Assembly (NCBI GenBank): GCA_964489525.1
Contig: CAZAYY010000003.1
Span: forward strand, 186,001-250,000
Reading direction: 5' to 3'
From: CAZAYY01 sp964489525
Lineage (GTDB): Bacteria > Chloroflexota > Anaerolineae > Anaerolineales > JABWBV01
Length of the DNA stretch: 64,000 bases
Numbering within the stretch: the first letter of the stretch is position 1; each line of letters begins with the position of its first letter. The position numbers were made by a program, and so were the translations under genes. Under the pieces are notes generated by a model. The model searched no databases. It was given only the letters and a program-made list of their open reading frames with translations, and had not been told where the DNA came from. Shown piece by piece: positions 39,201-49,300 of this stretch.

Positions 39201-42200
39201 CGAACGGGTCATCCGCCTCATCAACCGGTCTACTACCGAAACAGACTACTGGCAGCTTACCCGCAACTATGAAGCACTGGTTGTGGAGGAGATGGACAAA
39301 GCGCCCGTTGACCCGGCTATGCGCAAATTGCTCTACTCCGAAGGGGTACGCTCTTTTGCGTTTTTGCCCCTGCGTGCCAAAGATGAATTAATTGGCGCAC
39401 TCAACATTGGCCATGACGACATTGGCGGCCTGGACGAGCGTGCTGCGCCTTTGCTGCGCACCCTGGCCGACCAGATTGCCCTGGCGTTGGATAACGCCCG
39501 CCTGTTCGAAAGCCAATCCCGGCGCACCAGCGAACTCGCCCGACTCCATGATATGACGATTGAATTTGGCCAGGCACAAACCGACCTAAACGGTGTGCTC
39601 GACCTCTTAACCCGCCGCTCGATGGAACTGCTCGCCTCCGATGGCGGCGGCGTTTGGATCTGGCATCCTGATGAGGAAGAACTGGAGCTTGTCATTACCT
39701 ACCAGGTAGGCCAAACCGACCTGACTGGCCGCCGCCTTAAACTTGGGGAAGGCCTGACCGGCCTTGCCTGCCTGCAGCGCAGCCCACAGGTCGTAGACAG
39801 CTACTATACCTGGACCAACAAACCACCCAGCTTAACCGATGCCCCGCCCTTCTACGCAGCCATCGCCATGCCCATGATTATCCAGGACACCATTTTAGGC
39901 GCCCTGGTACTCACCCGCAGCGAAGCGGGCAAACCCTACAACAAAGACCAACAAGACCTGGTGGAACTGATTGCCAACCAGGCAGCCTCATTCATCGCCA
40001 ATGCACGCAGCTATGCCGAAACCGAACAGGCCCTGGCCCGTACACAGGCTTTGCTCCAGGTTGGCCAGGCCACCATCGGCATTGAAAACCCCATGGAACT
40101 CTTCCAAACTGTGGTAGATACCATCGCCCAGGTAACCCAGGCCGACCAGGTGCTGCTCATCACGCTGGATTATGAACACCAGTTGGTCGAATACTTCATT
40201 GAGAACGGCAAAGACCAATCCGAAGTTTTGCCCCTCACCTACGGCGAACTGGTTCAGGGATTGTCTGGCTGGGTGCTGCGCGAACAAAAGCCTGCCATTT
40301 CTCCAAAAACCATTCCCGACCCGCGTGAAAGCGATTATGTTCGCCAGCACCGGCGCCAGGCCGGTGTGGGCAGCATTGTGGTTGCGCCGCTGGCCTATCG
40401 CAACAACGTCATCGGCACCCTGACGGCCACCAAAAAGCTGGAAGCCCCCGATTTCACACCCCAAGACACGGACCTGATTGTTGCCATTGCCAGCCAGGTA
40501 TCTACCGCGATTGAAAACGTTGAACTATACACCACCCAACAGAAACGCGCCCGCCAGCTTCAGGCAGCTTCCAGCGTTTCCCAGGCAGCTTCGTCACAGC
40601 TTGAACTGGCCGAACTTCTGCCGCGTGTGGTTGAAGTAATTCAAGACAGCTTTGAAATGTATTACGTGGGCATTTTCCTAAACGATGAACAGGGTGAGTG
40701 GGCGATTTTGCGAGCGGGCACAGGAGAGGCCGGGCGCATCCAGGCAGAGCGGGGTCACCGCCTGAAAATCGGTGGCAACTCCATGATCGGCCAGGCCATT
40801 GCGGGGGGGTTGGCCCAAATTTCGCAAGAAGTGGGCGAGGCCGAAATTCGCTTCCGCAACCCGCTGCTGCCCGATACCCGCTCCGAAATGGCCCTGCCGC
40901 TGATCACTCGCGGCCAGGTCATTGGGGCCATGACCATCCAAAGCTCGCAGAGCGGCGCGTTTAGCCTGGAAGACATCACCACACTCCAAACCATGGCCAA
41001 CGAATTGGCCAACGCGATTAACAACGCCCGGTTGTTTGAACAAATTCAGCAGAGCCTGACAGAATCCCAAACGCTCTACACCATCTCCAGCGTGGCCAGT
41101 CGTTCGCTGGAACTGGAAGATACACTGGAAGAAGTACTCACCAGCATGCTTGATATCACCGGGTTTGATTCCGGGTTGATTACAGTTTTAGACCCGAACA
41201 CAAAAAGGCTCAAGCTGGTTGCGCAGCGCAACCTGCCACAGGGGCTGTATCAACGAGTGACCACCCAGGGGCTGGAAGGCACCCTGTGCGAACTGGTTTA
41301 CCTGCGGGCTGAGGTGGTTATTGTGGACGACATGAGTGTGGACGCCCCGCTCGATGTCAGCGGGCTGGTCCAGGCCGGCTTGCGTTCGTACCTGGGTGTT
41401 CCCCTCGAATCCAAAGGCCAGGTATTGGGAACGCTGTGCAGCTTCAGCACCCAACCCAATGCGCCTTTGGGCGCAAACGTTTCCCTGGCCGAGGCAGTCG
41501 GGCAGCAGGTGGGCATCGCCATTGAAAACGCCCGCCTGTTCGAACAGTCTCGCCGCCAGAATGACGATCTCAACATCCTCAATGAAATGGGACGGGCGCT
41601 AAGCAACATCCTTGAACCGGGTAGAATCGCTGAAATTCTCTATGAATACACCTCTCGCCTGATGGATACCACCAGCTTCTTTGTGGCCATCTATGACCCG
41701 GAGGGCGAAGAAATCACTTTCCCGTTGGCCATCAACGACAACGAACGCTACCCGGCACCCAACCGCAAAATTGGCGGTGGTCTGACAGACTATGTCCTGC
41801 GCTCTGGCGAGCCGCTCTTAATTCCCGAAGATGTGCTCGCCCGCATGGAATCGCTTGGGCTGAAGGTGCTGTTCATCGGCAACACCCGCATGGCAGAATC
41901 CTGGCTTGGTGTGCCAATGGCGGTGGGTGGTGTGGTTTCCGGCGCCATCGTGGTGCAGAGCGTTACCACACCCAACCTGTACCAGGAACGCCAGCGCGAC
42001 CTGCTGCTTTCCATTGCAGGGCAGGCGGCCATTGCCTTCCAAAACGCCCAGTTGTTCAAACAAACCCAGGTGCAGAACCTGGAACTGGCCACCCTGAACG
42101 AAATGAGCCGTGTATTGGGCAGCGCACTCGACACCCAAAAAGTGGTAGAAATCACCTACGAATACACCTCTATGCTGATGGATACCGCATACTTCTTCTT

Positions 42201-43347
42201 TGCACTGTATGATCCGGAAAATGAGCAGATCACATTCCCACTGGTGTATGAAAACAATGAAATTTCTTCCATCCCACCCATCCGCAAAAGCCGGGGGCTG
42301 ACCCAGTATGTAATTGACAACAAAACCCCGCTGCTCATCTCGCGTGGGGTGGAAGATCGAATTGATGAGCTGGGTTTGCAGCGCATTACGGTTGGGGCTG
42401 CCGCACAATCCTGGTTGGGCGTGCCCGTCACCATTGGTGAGCAGGTACTGGGTGTGATTACCGTGCAAAATGCAGAGATTGCCGGGATGTATTCCGAGCG
42501 GCACCGCGATCTGCTGGTTTCAATTGCCCGCCAAAGCGCGATTGCCATTCTCAACGCCCGGCAGTTCCAGGAAACCCAGGCAGCCTTGCAGCGCACCCAG
42601 GCGCTCTACCAGGCCACCGCAGCCCTAAACCAGGCGCAAACCTACCGGGAAATTATTCAAGCCCTGCGCGAACATACAGCCCTCGACCAGACAGGCAAAG
42701 CAGCCGTCATCAGTATTGACCTTTTCGATGGACCCTATAACCCCAATCACCCGCCACAAGAATTGACCGTTTTGGAACGTTGGGTGCGCGGCCAGGTTGT
42801 CAACCCAGGGCTGTCTTCCAAATATTCGATGGCAGAATACCCGTCTGCCTTCAAAATGATGCGTCCCGACGAGCCTGTTTTGGTGGAAGACATCGCCACC
42901 GACCCACGGATGGATGAAAACCTCCGCCACCTCTTCCTGGAAGATCTTGGCGCAAAAAGCGCCTTGTTCGTTCCCCTGCGCTCGCGCGGCCAGTGGCTGG
43001 GATACATCAACGGTATCTATCCTGAAACGGTGAACTTCACCCATGAAGAATTACAACAAATTGGTGCACTGGTAGAACAAGCCACAACGGCCATCCAGGC
43101 ACTCTACCAACTGCAAGAAATTCGCGACCGTGCCCGCCGCGAGCGCGTTCTCAGCGAAATTACCGCCCGTGTGCACAGCGCCACAGACATTAACACCATT
43201 CTGCGCACCGCTGCCCAAGAAGTAGGACGGGCGCTGGGCCGCAAGGCAGTTGTGCAGCTTGGCCTGGAACCCCCTGCCCCTCACGAACTGGGAGAAACCA
43301 GCCCAGGCAACGGCCAATCCTCTCCAACCTCTGACCCGGAACAGTAA
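36184..43347 (+). CDS. Giant HAMP plus about 11 GAF-domain sensor, no kinase
   Basis: The 2387-residue membrane protein has a Pro-rich cytoplasmic start, TM1 (about 43-66), a periplasmic sensor (about 67-200), TM2 (about 202-222), a HAMP linker with coiled coil and then about 11 GAF domains of about 160-190 residues, plus one degenerate unit. Each GAF ends in the recurring pattern DQLA-IALENARLF. The C-terminus is only a partial GAF start followed by a Pro/Ser tail: no histidine kinase, receiver or other output is found. GAF domains bind small ligands or chromophores, or mediate dimer contacts. AGGAG sets the start at 36184; a frame open from 36052 overlaps the previous gene. It ends 3 nt before the hybrid kinase gene, its likely partner. 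Confidence 0.9.
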   Translation: MRNPSESNSAPSKPTPPTLPGSLTPQGQPTQPARRILAPRLGLVGPLFIGLAFLIIFTVTALIVGQFGRANLDQTIQTSTRPAAISLSRLVGEPLSTFDFAQINRLLRENVRDTNIVYASIRDAQGNLIAQFGEIGLTNIEQDKARAIQTRQNAGTTEIQDPDYFQIFNPIRFENNITGVVHLIATKAPFQTEYNRTREAIVYTFITSLVIATVGFVLVTRAYVVRPLQQLSNVAEAIGAGVLDVGVEQSGFYETQSLGLAVAQMRNQIRSSYATLEERVASRTEELAARTRQLQTIAEISSEITAQRSLDTLLTDVTFLLSDRFGFYHVGIFLLDESQEFAQLRAANSEGGQRMLARQHQLRVARGAQAGQGLVGSVAGTGTARIALDVGQDAVFFNNPDLPETRSEVALPLISSSGILGVLDIQSQQPSAFQEADIELFRLVADQLAIALENAALFTQNQAALQQSETALATLNAYYGEITRTAWQNVLSRAENVAFTANRAGVRPAAPLVPTQEDQTQNPLVVEVPVNIRGNQAGVIRLKKAPPQTSALTMPTSRRGSPWNPEEMQALETLANQLGESLESARLFDETRGALLRTQALFQVSEAAMSSGVEQIPTLLQTTVDAVARTLPADRVALVTFDQPTQKVQDYFTGGPGQSQLNPQMEYAQVVEGLSGWALANQKPALSPKDAPDPRESEAAQQRRVETNCGAILIVPVVGQAAAGETAQALGIITVINRPDEPNFTDEDVTLLSAMANQVASALTNARLVQTLKRQAADMEAAAQVSRAASSILEPEDLLPQAARFIQESFELYYVGIFLADEQKHWAVLQAGTGEAGKVMLERSHRLEISENAASMIGQAIIQGKAQIAQVATEAEVRFPNPLLPETRSEMALPLISRSEVIGAMTIQSALPNAFSQEDITTLQTMADQLANAIENALLYSNAQRRTQELAAINRVTTTLTQRFDLDHIAGVTLEAIASLFGAMHIGIVVPQENRRLKVIASRGMSERVIRLINRSTTETDYWQLTRNYEALVVEEMDKAPVDPAMRKLLYSEGVRSFAFLPLRAKDELIGALNIGHDDIGGLDERAAPLLRTLADQIALALDNARLFESQSRRTSELARLHDMTIEFGQAQTDLNGVLDLLTRRSMELLASDGGGVWIWHPDEEELELVITYQVGQTDLTGRRLKLGEGLTGLACLQRSPQVVDSYYTWTNKPPSLTDAPPFYAAIAMPMIIQDTILGALVLTRSEAGKPYNKDQQDLVELIANQAASFIANARSYAETEQALARTQALLQVGQATIGIENPMELFQTVVDTIAQVTQADQVLLITLDYEHQLVEYFIENGKDQSEVLPLTYGELVQGLSGWVLREQKPAISPKTIPDPRESDYVRQHRRQAGVGSIVVAPLAYRNNVIGTLTATKKLEAPDFTPQDTDLIVAIASQVSTAIENVELYTTQQKRARQLQAASSVSQAASSQLELAELLPRVVEVIQDSFEMYYVGIFLNDEQGEWAILRAGTGEAGRIQAERGHRLKIGGNSMIGQAIAGGLAQISQEVGEAEIRFRNPLLPDTRSEMALPLITRGQVIGAMTIQSSQSGAFSLEDITTLQTMANELANAINNARLFEQIQQSLTESQTLYTISSVASRSLELEDTLEEVLTSMLDITGFDSGLITVLDPNTKRLKLVAQRNLPQGLYQRVTTQGLEGTLCELVYLRAEVVIVDDMSVDAPLDVSGLVQAGLRSYLGVPLESKGQVLGTLCSFSTQPNAPLGANVSLAEAVGQQVGIAIENARLFEQSRRQNDDLNILNEMGRALSNILEPGRIAEILYEYTSRLMDTTSFFVAIYDPEGEEITFPLAINDNERYPAPNRKIGGGLTDYVLRSGEPLLIPEDVLARMESLGLKVLFIGNTRMAESWLGVPMAVGGVVSGAIVVQSVTTPNLYQERQRDLLLSIAGQAAIAFQNAQLFKQTQVQNLELATLNEMSRVLGSALDTQKVVEITYEYTSMLMDTAYFFFALYDPENEQITFPLVYENNEISSIPPIRKSRGLTQYVIDNKTPLLISRGVEDRIDELGLQRITVGAAAQSWLGVPVTIGEQVLGVITVQNAEIAGMYSERHRDLLVSIARQSAIAILNARQFQETQAALQRTQALYQATAALNQAQTYREIIQALREHTALDQTGKAAVISIDLFDGPYNPNHPPQELTVLERWVRGQVVNPGLSSKYSMAEYPSAFKMMRPDEPVLVEDIATDPRMDENLRHLFLEDLGAKSALFVPLRSRGQWLGYINGIYPETVNFTHEELQQIGALVEQATTAIQALYQLQEIRDRARRERVLSEITARVHSATDINTILRTAAQEVGRALGRKAVVQLGLEPPAPHELGETSPGNGQSSPTSDPEQ

Positions 43348-43350
43348 AAA

Positions 43351-46300
43351 ATGGACAAAAAACAAGACCTGCTCCGCATATTATTTGACCACACCCCGGA
43401 AGCTCGCCTGGTGATCGCCAGGCAGGACAAACCGGATGCTGGCAACAGCCAATACCTGTTGTTGGAGGCCAACCTGGCAGCCCAAGAACTGTTCGGTCTG
43501 CCCATCAGCCCAGCAACCCGGGCGGTTCCCCTGGAAGAGAGCATTTTGGCTGCCCAGGCGGATAACGCAGAGGGTTTTGCGCTCAAACTGGCTGCAGCCC
43601 GTTCCGGCCAACCCGCCCGTTTCCACTGGCAGTTTGTCCGTTCTGCTCTTGCAGAATCGAAGAAAGCCAAAAAAGAACCCAAAAAAACGCCTTTCTTTGC
43701 CCATGTGCAGGCAGAAAAAATAGATGCACCTGGTCAGGCACTCTACCTGTTGGCGGTACGCGAGTTTACCGAAGAAACCCTGGCCGGGCAGATTGCCCTG
43801 TACAACGTGCGCTACGAACAAGGCCTGGTGGCTGCCTCAGAAGCGCTTGCCGAAAACACCCCAGATGCACTGCAAAAAGCCCTGTCCGAACTGCGCCGGG
43901 CGGCTAACGTGGGCCAGGTGGTTTATTATCAAAATACAAACCCGCAAACCAAAGGGTTACCCGCAATTGCCCAGCTTGCAGCCGCGGCAGGGACTGAAAC
44001 AGCACCCACCAACCTATCCAGCGCGCCCCCCAATACGCTGGTATATGCCCCAACCTTTGCACGTTGGCAGACCGAACTGGCCGCCGGGCGCGTCGTTGCC
44101 GGTGTGGTGAGCGAACTGCCAGAAAACGAACGCCAGCCCTTGGAAAAACGCGGCGTTCTTTCCATCTTGCTCCTGCCTGTCAGTGCCCAGGGCCGTTGGG
44201 ATGGATTTATTGCCTTTGAAGATTTGCGCATCGCTCGCATCTGGAGCGAAAGCGATGTTGCCCTGCTGCGCTCTGCTGCTGAACTTGTCGGGAATTACCT
44301 GGGCGAAAGGCACATCGAGCGCGAACTGCAATCTTCGCGCGAAATGCTCCAACTGGTCATTGACAACATTCCCCAGATGATTTTCTGGAAAGACCGCCAG
44401 CATCGCTACCTGGGCGCCAACCGGGCGTTTGCCCGCACCCTGGGCATTGAAGACCCGGCAGCCATGATCAACAAGGATGACAGCCAACTGGGTTGGACGG
44501 AAGAAGAAACCGCCCTCTTCCACGCCACCGACGACCGGGTAATGGCTGAAAACAAACCAGAGCATGAAATTATCGAACCACACCAGCGCGGCGATCACCA
44601 AATTTGGAGAAGCACAGTCAAAGTTCCCCTCCACGACCGGGATGGGAACGTGGTGGGCCTGCTGGGTATGGTGAGCGACATTACCGAACAACGCCAGGCA
44701 CAAGAACAACTGAACCAACTGCTCGAACGACGCAGCCAACAAGTGGCCCTGACCGTTGAAATTGCCCAACAAATTGCCGGTGCCCCCGCGCTGGAAGCCC
44801 TTTTTCACCAGGTGGTTACCCTGGTGAAAGAGCGATTCGGATACTACCACGCCCAAATTTTCCGCTACGACCCCACCCAAAACGCCGTGTTATTGGTGGA
44901 AGGCTACGGAGAAACTGGACGTAAAATGCGCCAGGCCGGCCACCGGCTGCAAATGGGGCGCGGCGTGGTGGGCACAGCCCTGGCTACTGGCCAACCCGTG
45001 CTGGCCGCAGACACAACCCGGGACCCCGACTGGCTGCCCAACCCCAACCTGCCCGATACCAAAGGCGAACTGGCCGTGCCGATTAAGCTGGGGGATGAAG
45101 TGATTGGCATTCTGGACGTGCAAAGCAACCAACGCGGCGCACTCAGCCAGGACGACCAGCTTTTGCTCGAATCACTCTGCGGCCAAATTGCCGTGGCTGT
45201 GCGCGAAACCCGCCTGCGCCAGGAAATGCAAGAACGCCTGGAAGAACTGCACAGCCTGCAGGCGATCATGAGCCGTACCGGCTGGCAGGACTACCAATCC
45301 ACCCGCCAGGAAACCCTGGCAGCCGTAACCGCCGACGCCGAAGGCACCCTGGTGTTAACCGGTTCTGCCGGGCTGGAGGCATCCGTCTTGCCCGAAACGC
45401 TCAATTCGGTTTCGCTTTCGGTGCGAGGCGCACCGATTGGCGTCATTGGTGTGGAAGGCGACCTCTCCAACCCCCTCAGCCCGGATGAAGAAGCACTCTT
45501 GCAAGCCATTTCTGTTCAGGTATCCGAAGCGCTGGAAAAAGCCCGCCTGCTGGACCAAACCCAACGCCAGTCTGCCGAGGCAGATGCCCTCAATGAAATG
45601 GGGCGTCTGCTCACCACAACCACCAATTTCGAAGAACTTTACCAGATTATTTATCGCTATATTGCTCAACTGCTGAACACAACCGACGCTTTCATTGCAC
45701 TGTATGACAAAGACAAACAGCGCATCCACTTCCCGCTGGCCTATGAAGAGGGTCAGCCCCTGCATATCCCCAGTCGTCCAACCGGGCGCGGCCTGACAGA
45801 TTACCTGATTCGTGAACAAAAACCCCTGATTTTTAACGGGGGCGACCAGGCCATGCTGCAGAAGATGGATGAATTGGGCATTCAGCTAAACGTTGTGGGC
45901 GGCATGTCCCAATCCTGGATGGGAGTTCCCATGGTGGTGGGCAACGAACCCATTGGGGCGCTCAGCATCCAATCGCTCGACCCGAAGGTGTCCTTTACGC
46001 AAAGACAGCAAGACCTGCTGACCTCCATCGCCCGCCAGGCAGCCATCGCTCTGGAAAACGCCCGCCTGTTCCGCCAGACCCAAGAAGCCCTGGGCCAGGC
46101 CCAGCAGCGCAGTGAAGAGCTTGCCCTGGTTAACCGGATTGTGGCGCGGGTGGCTGAATCTTTCGACCTGCAAGAGAGTCTACAAATTATTTCACAAGAA
46201 CTTTCCAAAGCGCTGCGCGCCCACGCCGTCAGCGTGGCATTGTTCAACGAAGCCCGAACTGAATTTACCCTGGTCAACCGGTTCCGGCCTGGCAGGGCCA

Positions 46301-49300
46301 ATGGGGCAGCCGAAAGCGGCGCACCCATGCCAGGGCAAGTTTTCAACCTGAAAGAAAACCAGGCTGCCCAACAGGTGGTTCACTCCAAACGCACCCAGGT
46401 GTACGACAATGCCCAAACCAACCCGGCCACTGCCGCTTTTCACCCGGTTTTCCAGGCACAAAATGTCGAAAGACTGGTTGTGGTTCCCCTCGTCGCAGAA
46501 AACGATGTCATCGGTACGGTGAATATTGAAATTGCCGGCGCTTCAGCCGCTGCCGAAGAGACCGGCAGCCTGCCCCCAACCCGCCTGAGTACAGACCAAC
46601 TGCGCCTGGCAGAGACCATCGTTGTGCAAACGGCCACCGCCATCCAAAACGCCCGGCTGTTTGAACAAACCCAACAGGCCCTTTCTGAAACCGCAACCCT
46701 CTACCAGGCTGGCGGTGAACTGAACGCCGTCCAGGATTACAGCGACATCCTCGCCACCCTGCAAAAGTTCACCATCCTGGGCAACCGCAGCCTCAGCCGG
46801 GTTTCTATCAACCTGTTTAACCACCCCTGGACGGACGAACGCAAACCCGAATGGCTGCTGCCCATTGCCCGTTTTTTCCGCAATTCCCCCGAAACAACCC
46901 CGGCCTTGCGCTATTCGCTGCAAGAATGGAGTACGGTAGACCACCTGCTTAACGCCCGGATGCCAACCATCATTCAAGATATTGACAACGACCCACGCCT
47001 GGATGAAACCGCCCGTAATGTTTACGGCAAAATCCTCAAAGCCAAAACGGTTTTACTGGCACCTCTTTCGGTGGCCGGGCAGTGGATTGGGCACATCAAC
47101 GCCTACTACGACCAACCCACAAAAATTGACGAAGGAGATTTGCGCCGCCTTAACGCCCTCACCCAGCAGGCCACAGTAGCCATCCAAAACTTACGCCTGC
47201 TTGAAGAAACCCGCCAGCTTGCCACCCGTCTGCAGGCCGCTGCTGAAATTGCCCGTGAGACCTCCGGCACCCTGGCCCTTGACGAACTGTTCAACCGTTC
47301 GACGGAATTGATCTTAGACCGGTTCGGGTATTCCCATGTATCCCTGTTTCTGGTGGACGACAACCGGGAAAACGCCATCATCCAGGCTGCCGCAGGCGCA
47401 GCAGCAAAGGAACTGCTGGCCGAGAACCTCCGTTTTGAAATTGGTGGACAGTCCATCATCGGCGTGGTTGCCTGGACAGGCGAGCCCCTGGTGGTGAACG
47501 ATGTCGTCTCCGACCAGGTGCACAAACCTCACCCATTACTCACCGAAACCGCCTCCGAAACAGGCATTCCACTGCGAGTTGGGGCTCGTGTGATCGGGGT
47601 GTTGGATGTGCAGTCTGCCCAGGTGGAAAGCTTTTCAGAAGACGATGTGCGTGTGCTCCAAACCATCGGCGACCAGCTTGCCATTGCCATTGACAACGCC
47701 CGCCTGTTCACCGAAACCGAACGGCGCACCAACCAGCTGCAAACCGCTGCCCAGGTTTCCCAGGCTGCAACTTCCCTGCTTGACTTGAACCAGCTTCTCC
47801 AGGAGGCGGTGGACCTCATTCGCCAACGGTTTGAACTGTATTACGTAGGTCTTTTCCTGGCAGATGACGAAAACAAATATGCCGTCTTGCGCTCTGGCAC
47901 CGGGGAAGCCGGGCGCATCCAGATTGAGCGCAACCACAAGCTTGAAATTGCCGGCGCTTCGATGATTGGCCAGGCAGTCGCGTTGGGCGTTGCCCAGGTG
48001 GCCCAGGATATTGGCGAAACCGGAACCCCGGAAAACCCGGATGCCCCACGTGTGTTCCGCAACCCGCTCCTGCCCGACACCCGCTCCGAACTGGCCCTGC
48101 CTATGGTGGTGCGCGGCGAACCCATCGGCGCGATGACCATTCAAAGCGCCCGGGCCCGCGCCTTCTCGGCAGACGACATCACCACCCTGCAAACCCTGGC
48201 CAACCAGCTCGCCAATGCCATTAACAACGCCCGCCTCTTTGAACAAATTCAACAAAGCCTGGTTGAGTCCCAAACCCTGTACACCATCTCCAGCGTGGCC
48301 AGCCGATCCTTGCAGTTAGACGAAACCCTGGATGAAGTGCTTGAAACCATGCTGAAAATCACCGATTTCGACACGGGCTTGATATCTGTGGTGGACCCGA
48401 GCACCAACCGGCTGCGGTTGGTTTCCCACCGCAACCTGCCCAGTTGGCTGCACAAACGCCTGTCGACCCAGGGGTTGGAAGGCACGCTGTGCGAATTGGT
48501 TTACCTGCAGGGCGAAGCCATCACCATACCCGACCTGGCGGCAGAAGCCCCACTGGATGTCAGTGCGCTGGTCAAATCAGGCCTGCGTTCCTACATGGGT
48601 GTACCTCTGGAATCCAAAGGTCAGGTTCTCGGAACGCTGTGCACCTTCAGTTCAAAGCCCAACGCCCCGTCAGGCGTCAATGTTTCGCTCTCCGAGGCTG
48701 TGGGCCAGCAGGTGGGCATCGCCATTGAAAACGCCCGTTCTTACGAACTGGTGCAGCAGGCTGTGCAAGAACAGCAGTTTCTCTACCAGGTCACCACGGC
48801 AGCAGCTGCAGCCCCCAGCCTGGATGAAGCCCTTCAAGGCGCAGCCAATGCCTTGCACACCGCCCTGCGCGGGGCGTATATCGCTATCATGCTGAGCGAT
48901 GATAACCTGATTCAACCCACCTTACGGGTCCGAGCCACAGCCGGCTATTCGGTAAACCTGACCTCTCTAGAAGTCAGCCAGGGCATTGGCATCACCGGCC
49001 TGGCCGCCCAAAGCGGAAAAAGCATTCGAGTGGACGATGTGACTCATTCCCCCGATTACATTGCTGGGGTTGGCGATGTGCGCGCAGAAATGGCCGTGCC
49101 CATCCGGCTGGGCTTGCGCACCATTGGCGTCATCAACTGCGAAAGCCCGCGCCTGGCCGAATTCAACGCCAACGACCAACGCCTGTTAGAAACCCTCTCC
49201 AATACCCTGGCCGCGGTCATCAGCAACGCCCAACTCTTCCAGGCCGAACAGCGCCAGCGCCAGGTCGCCTTGATCCTGGCGAACGCATCGGCCAAAATGT

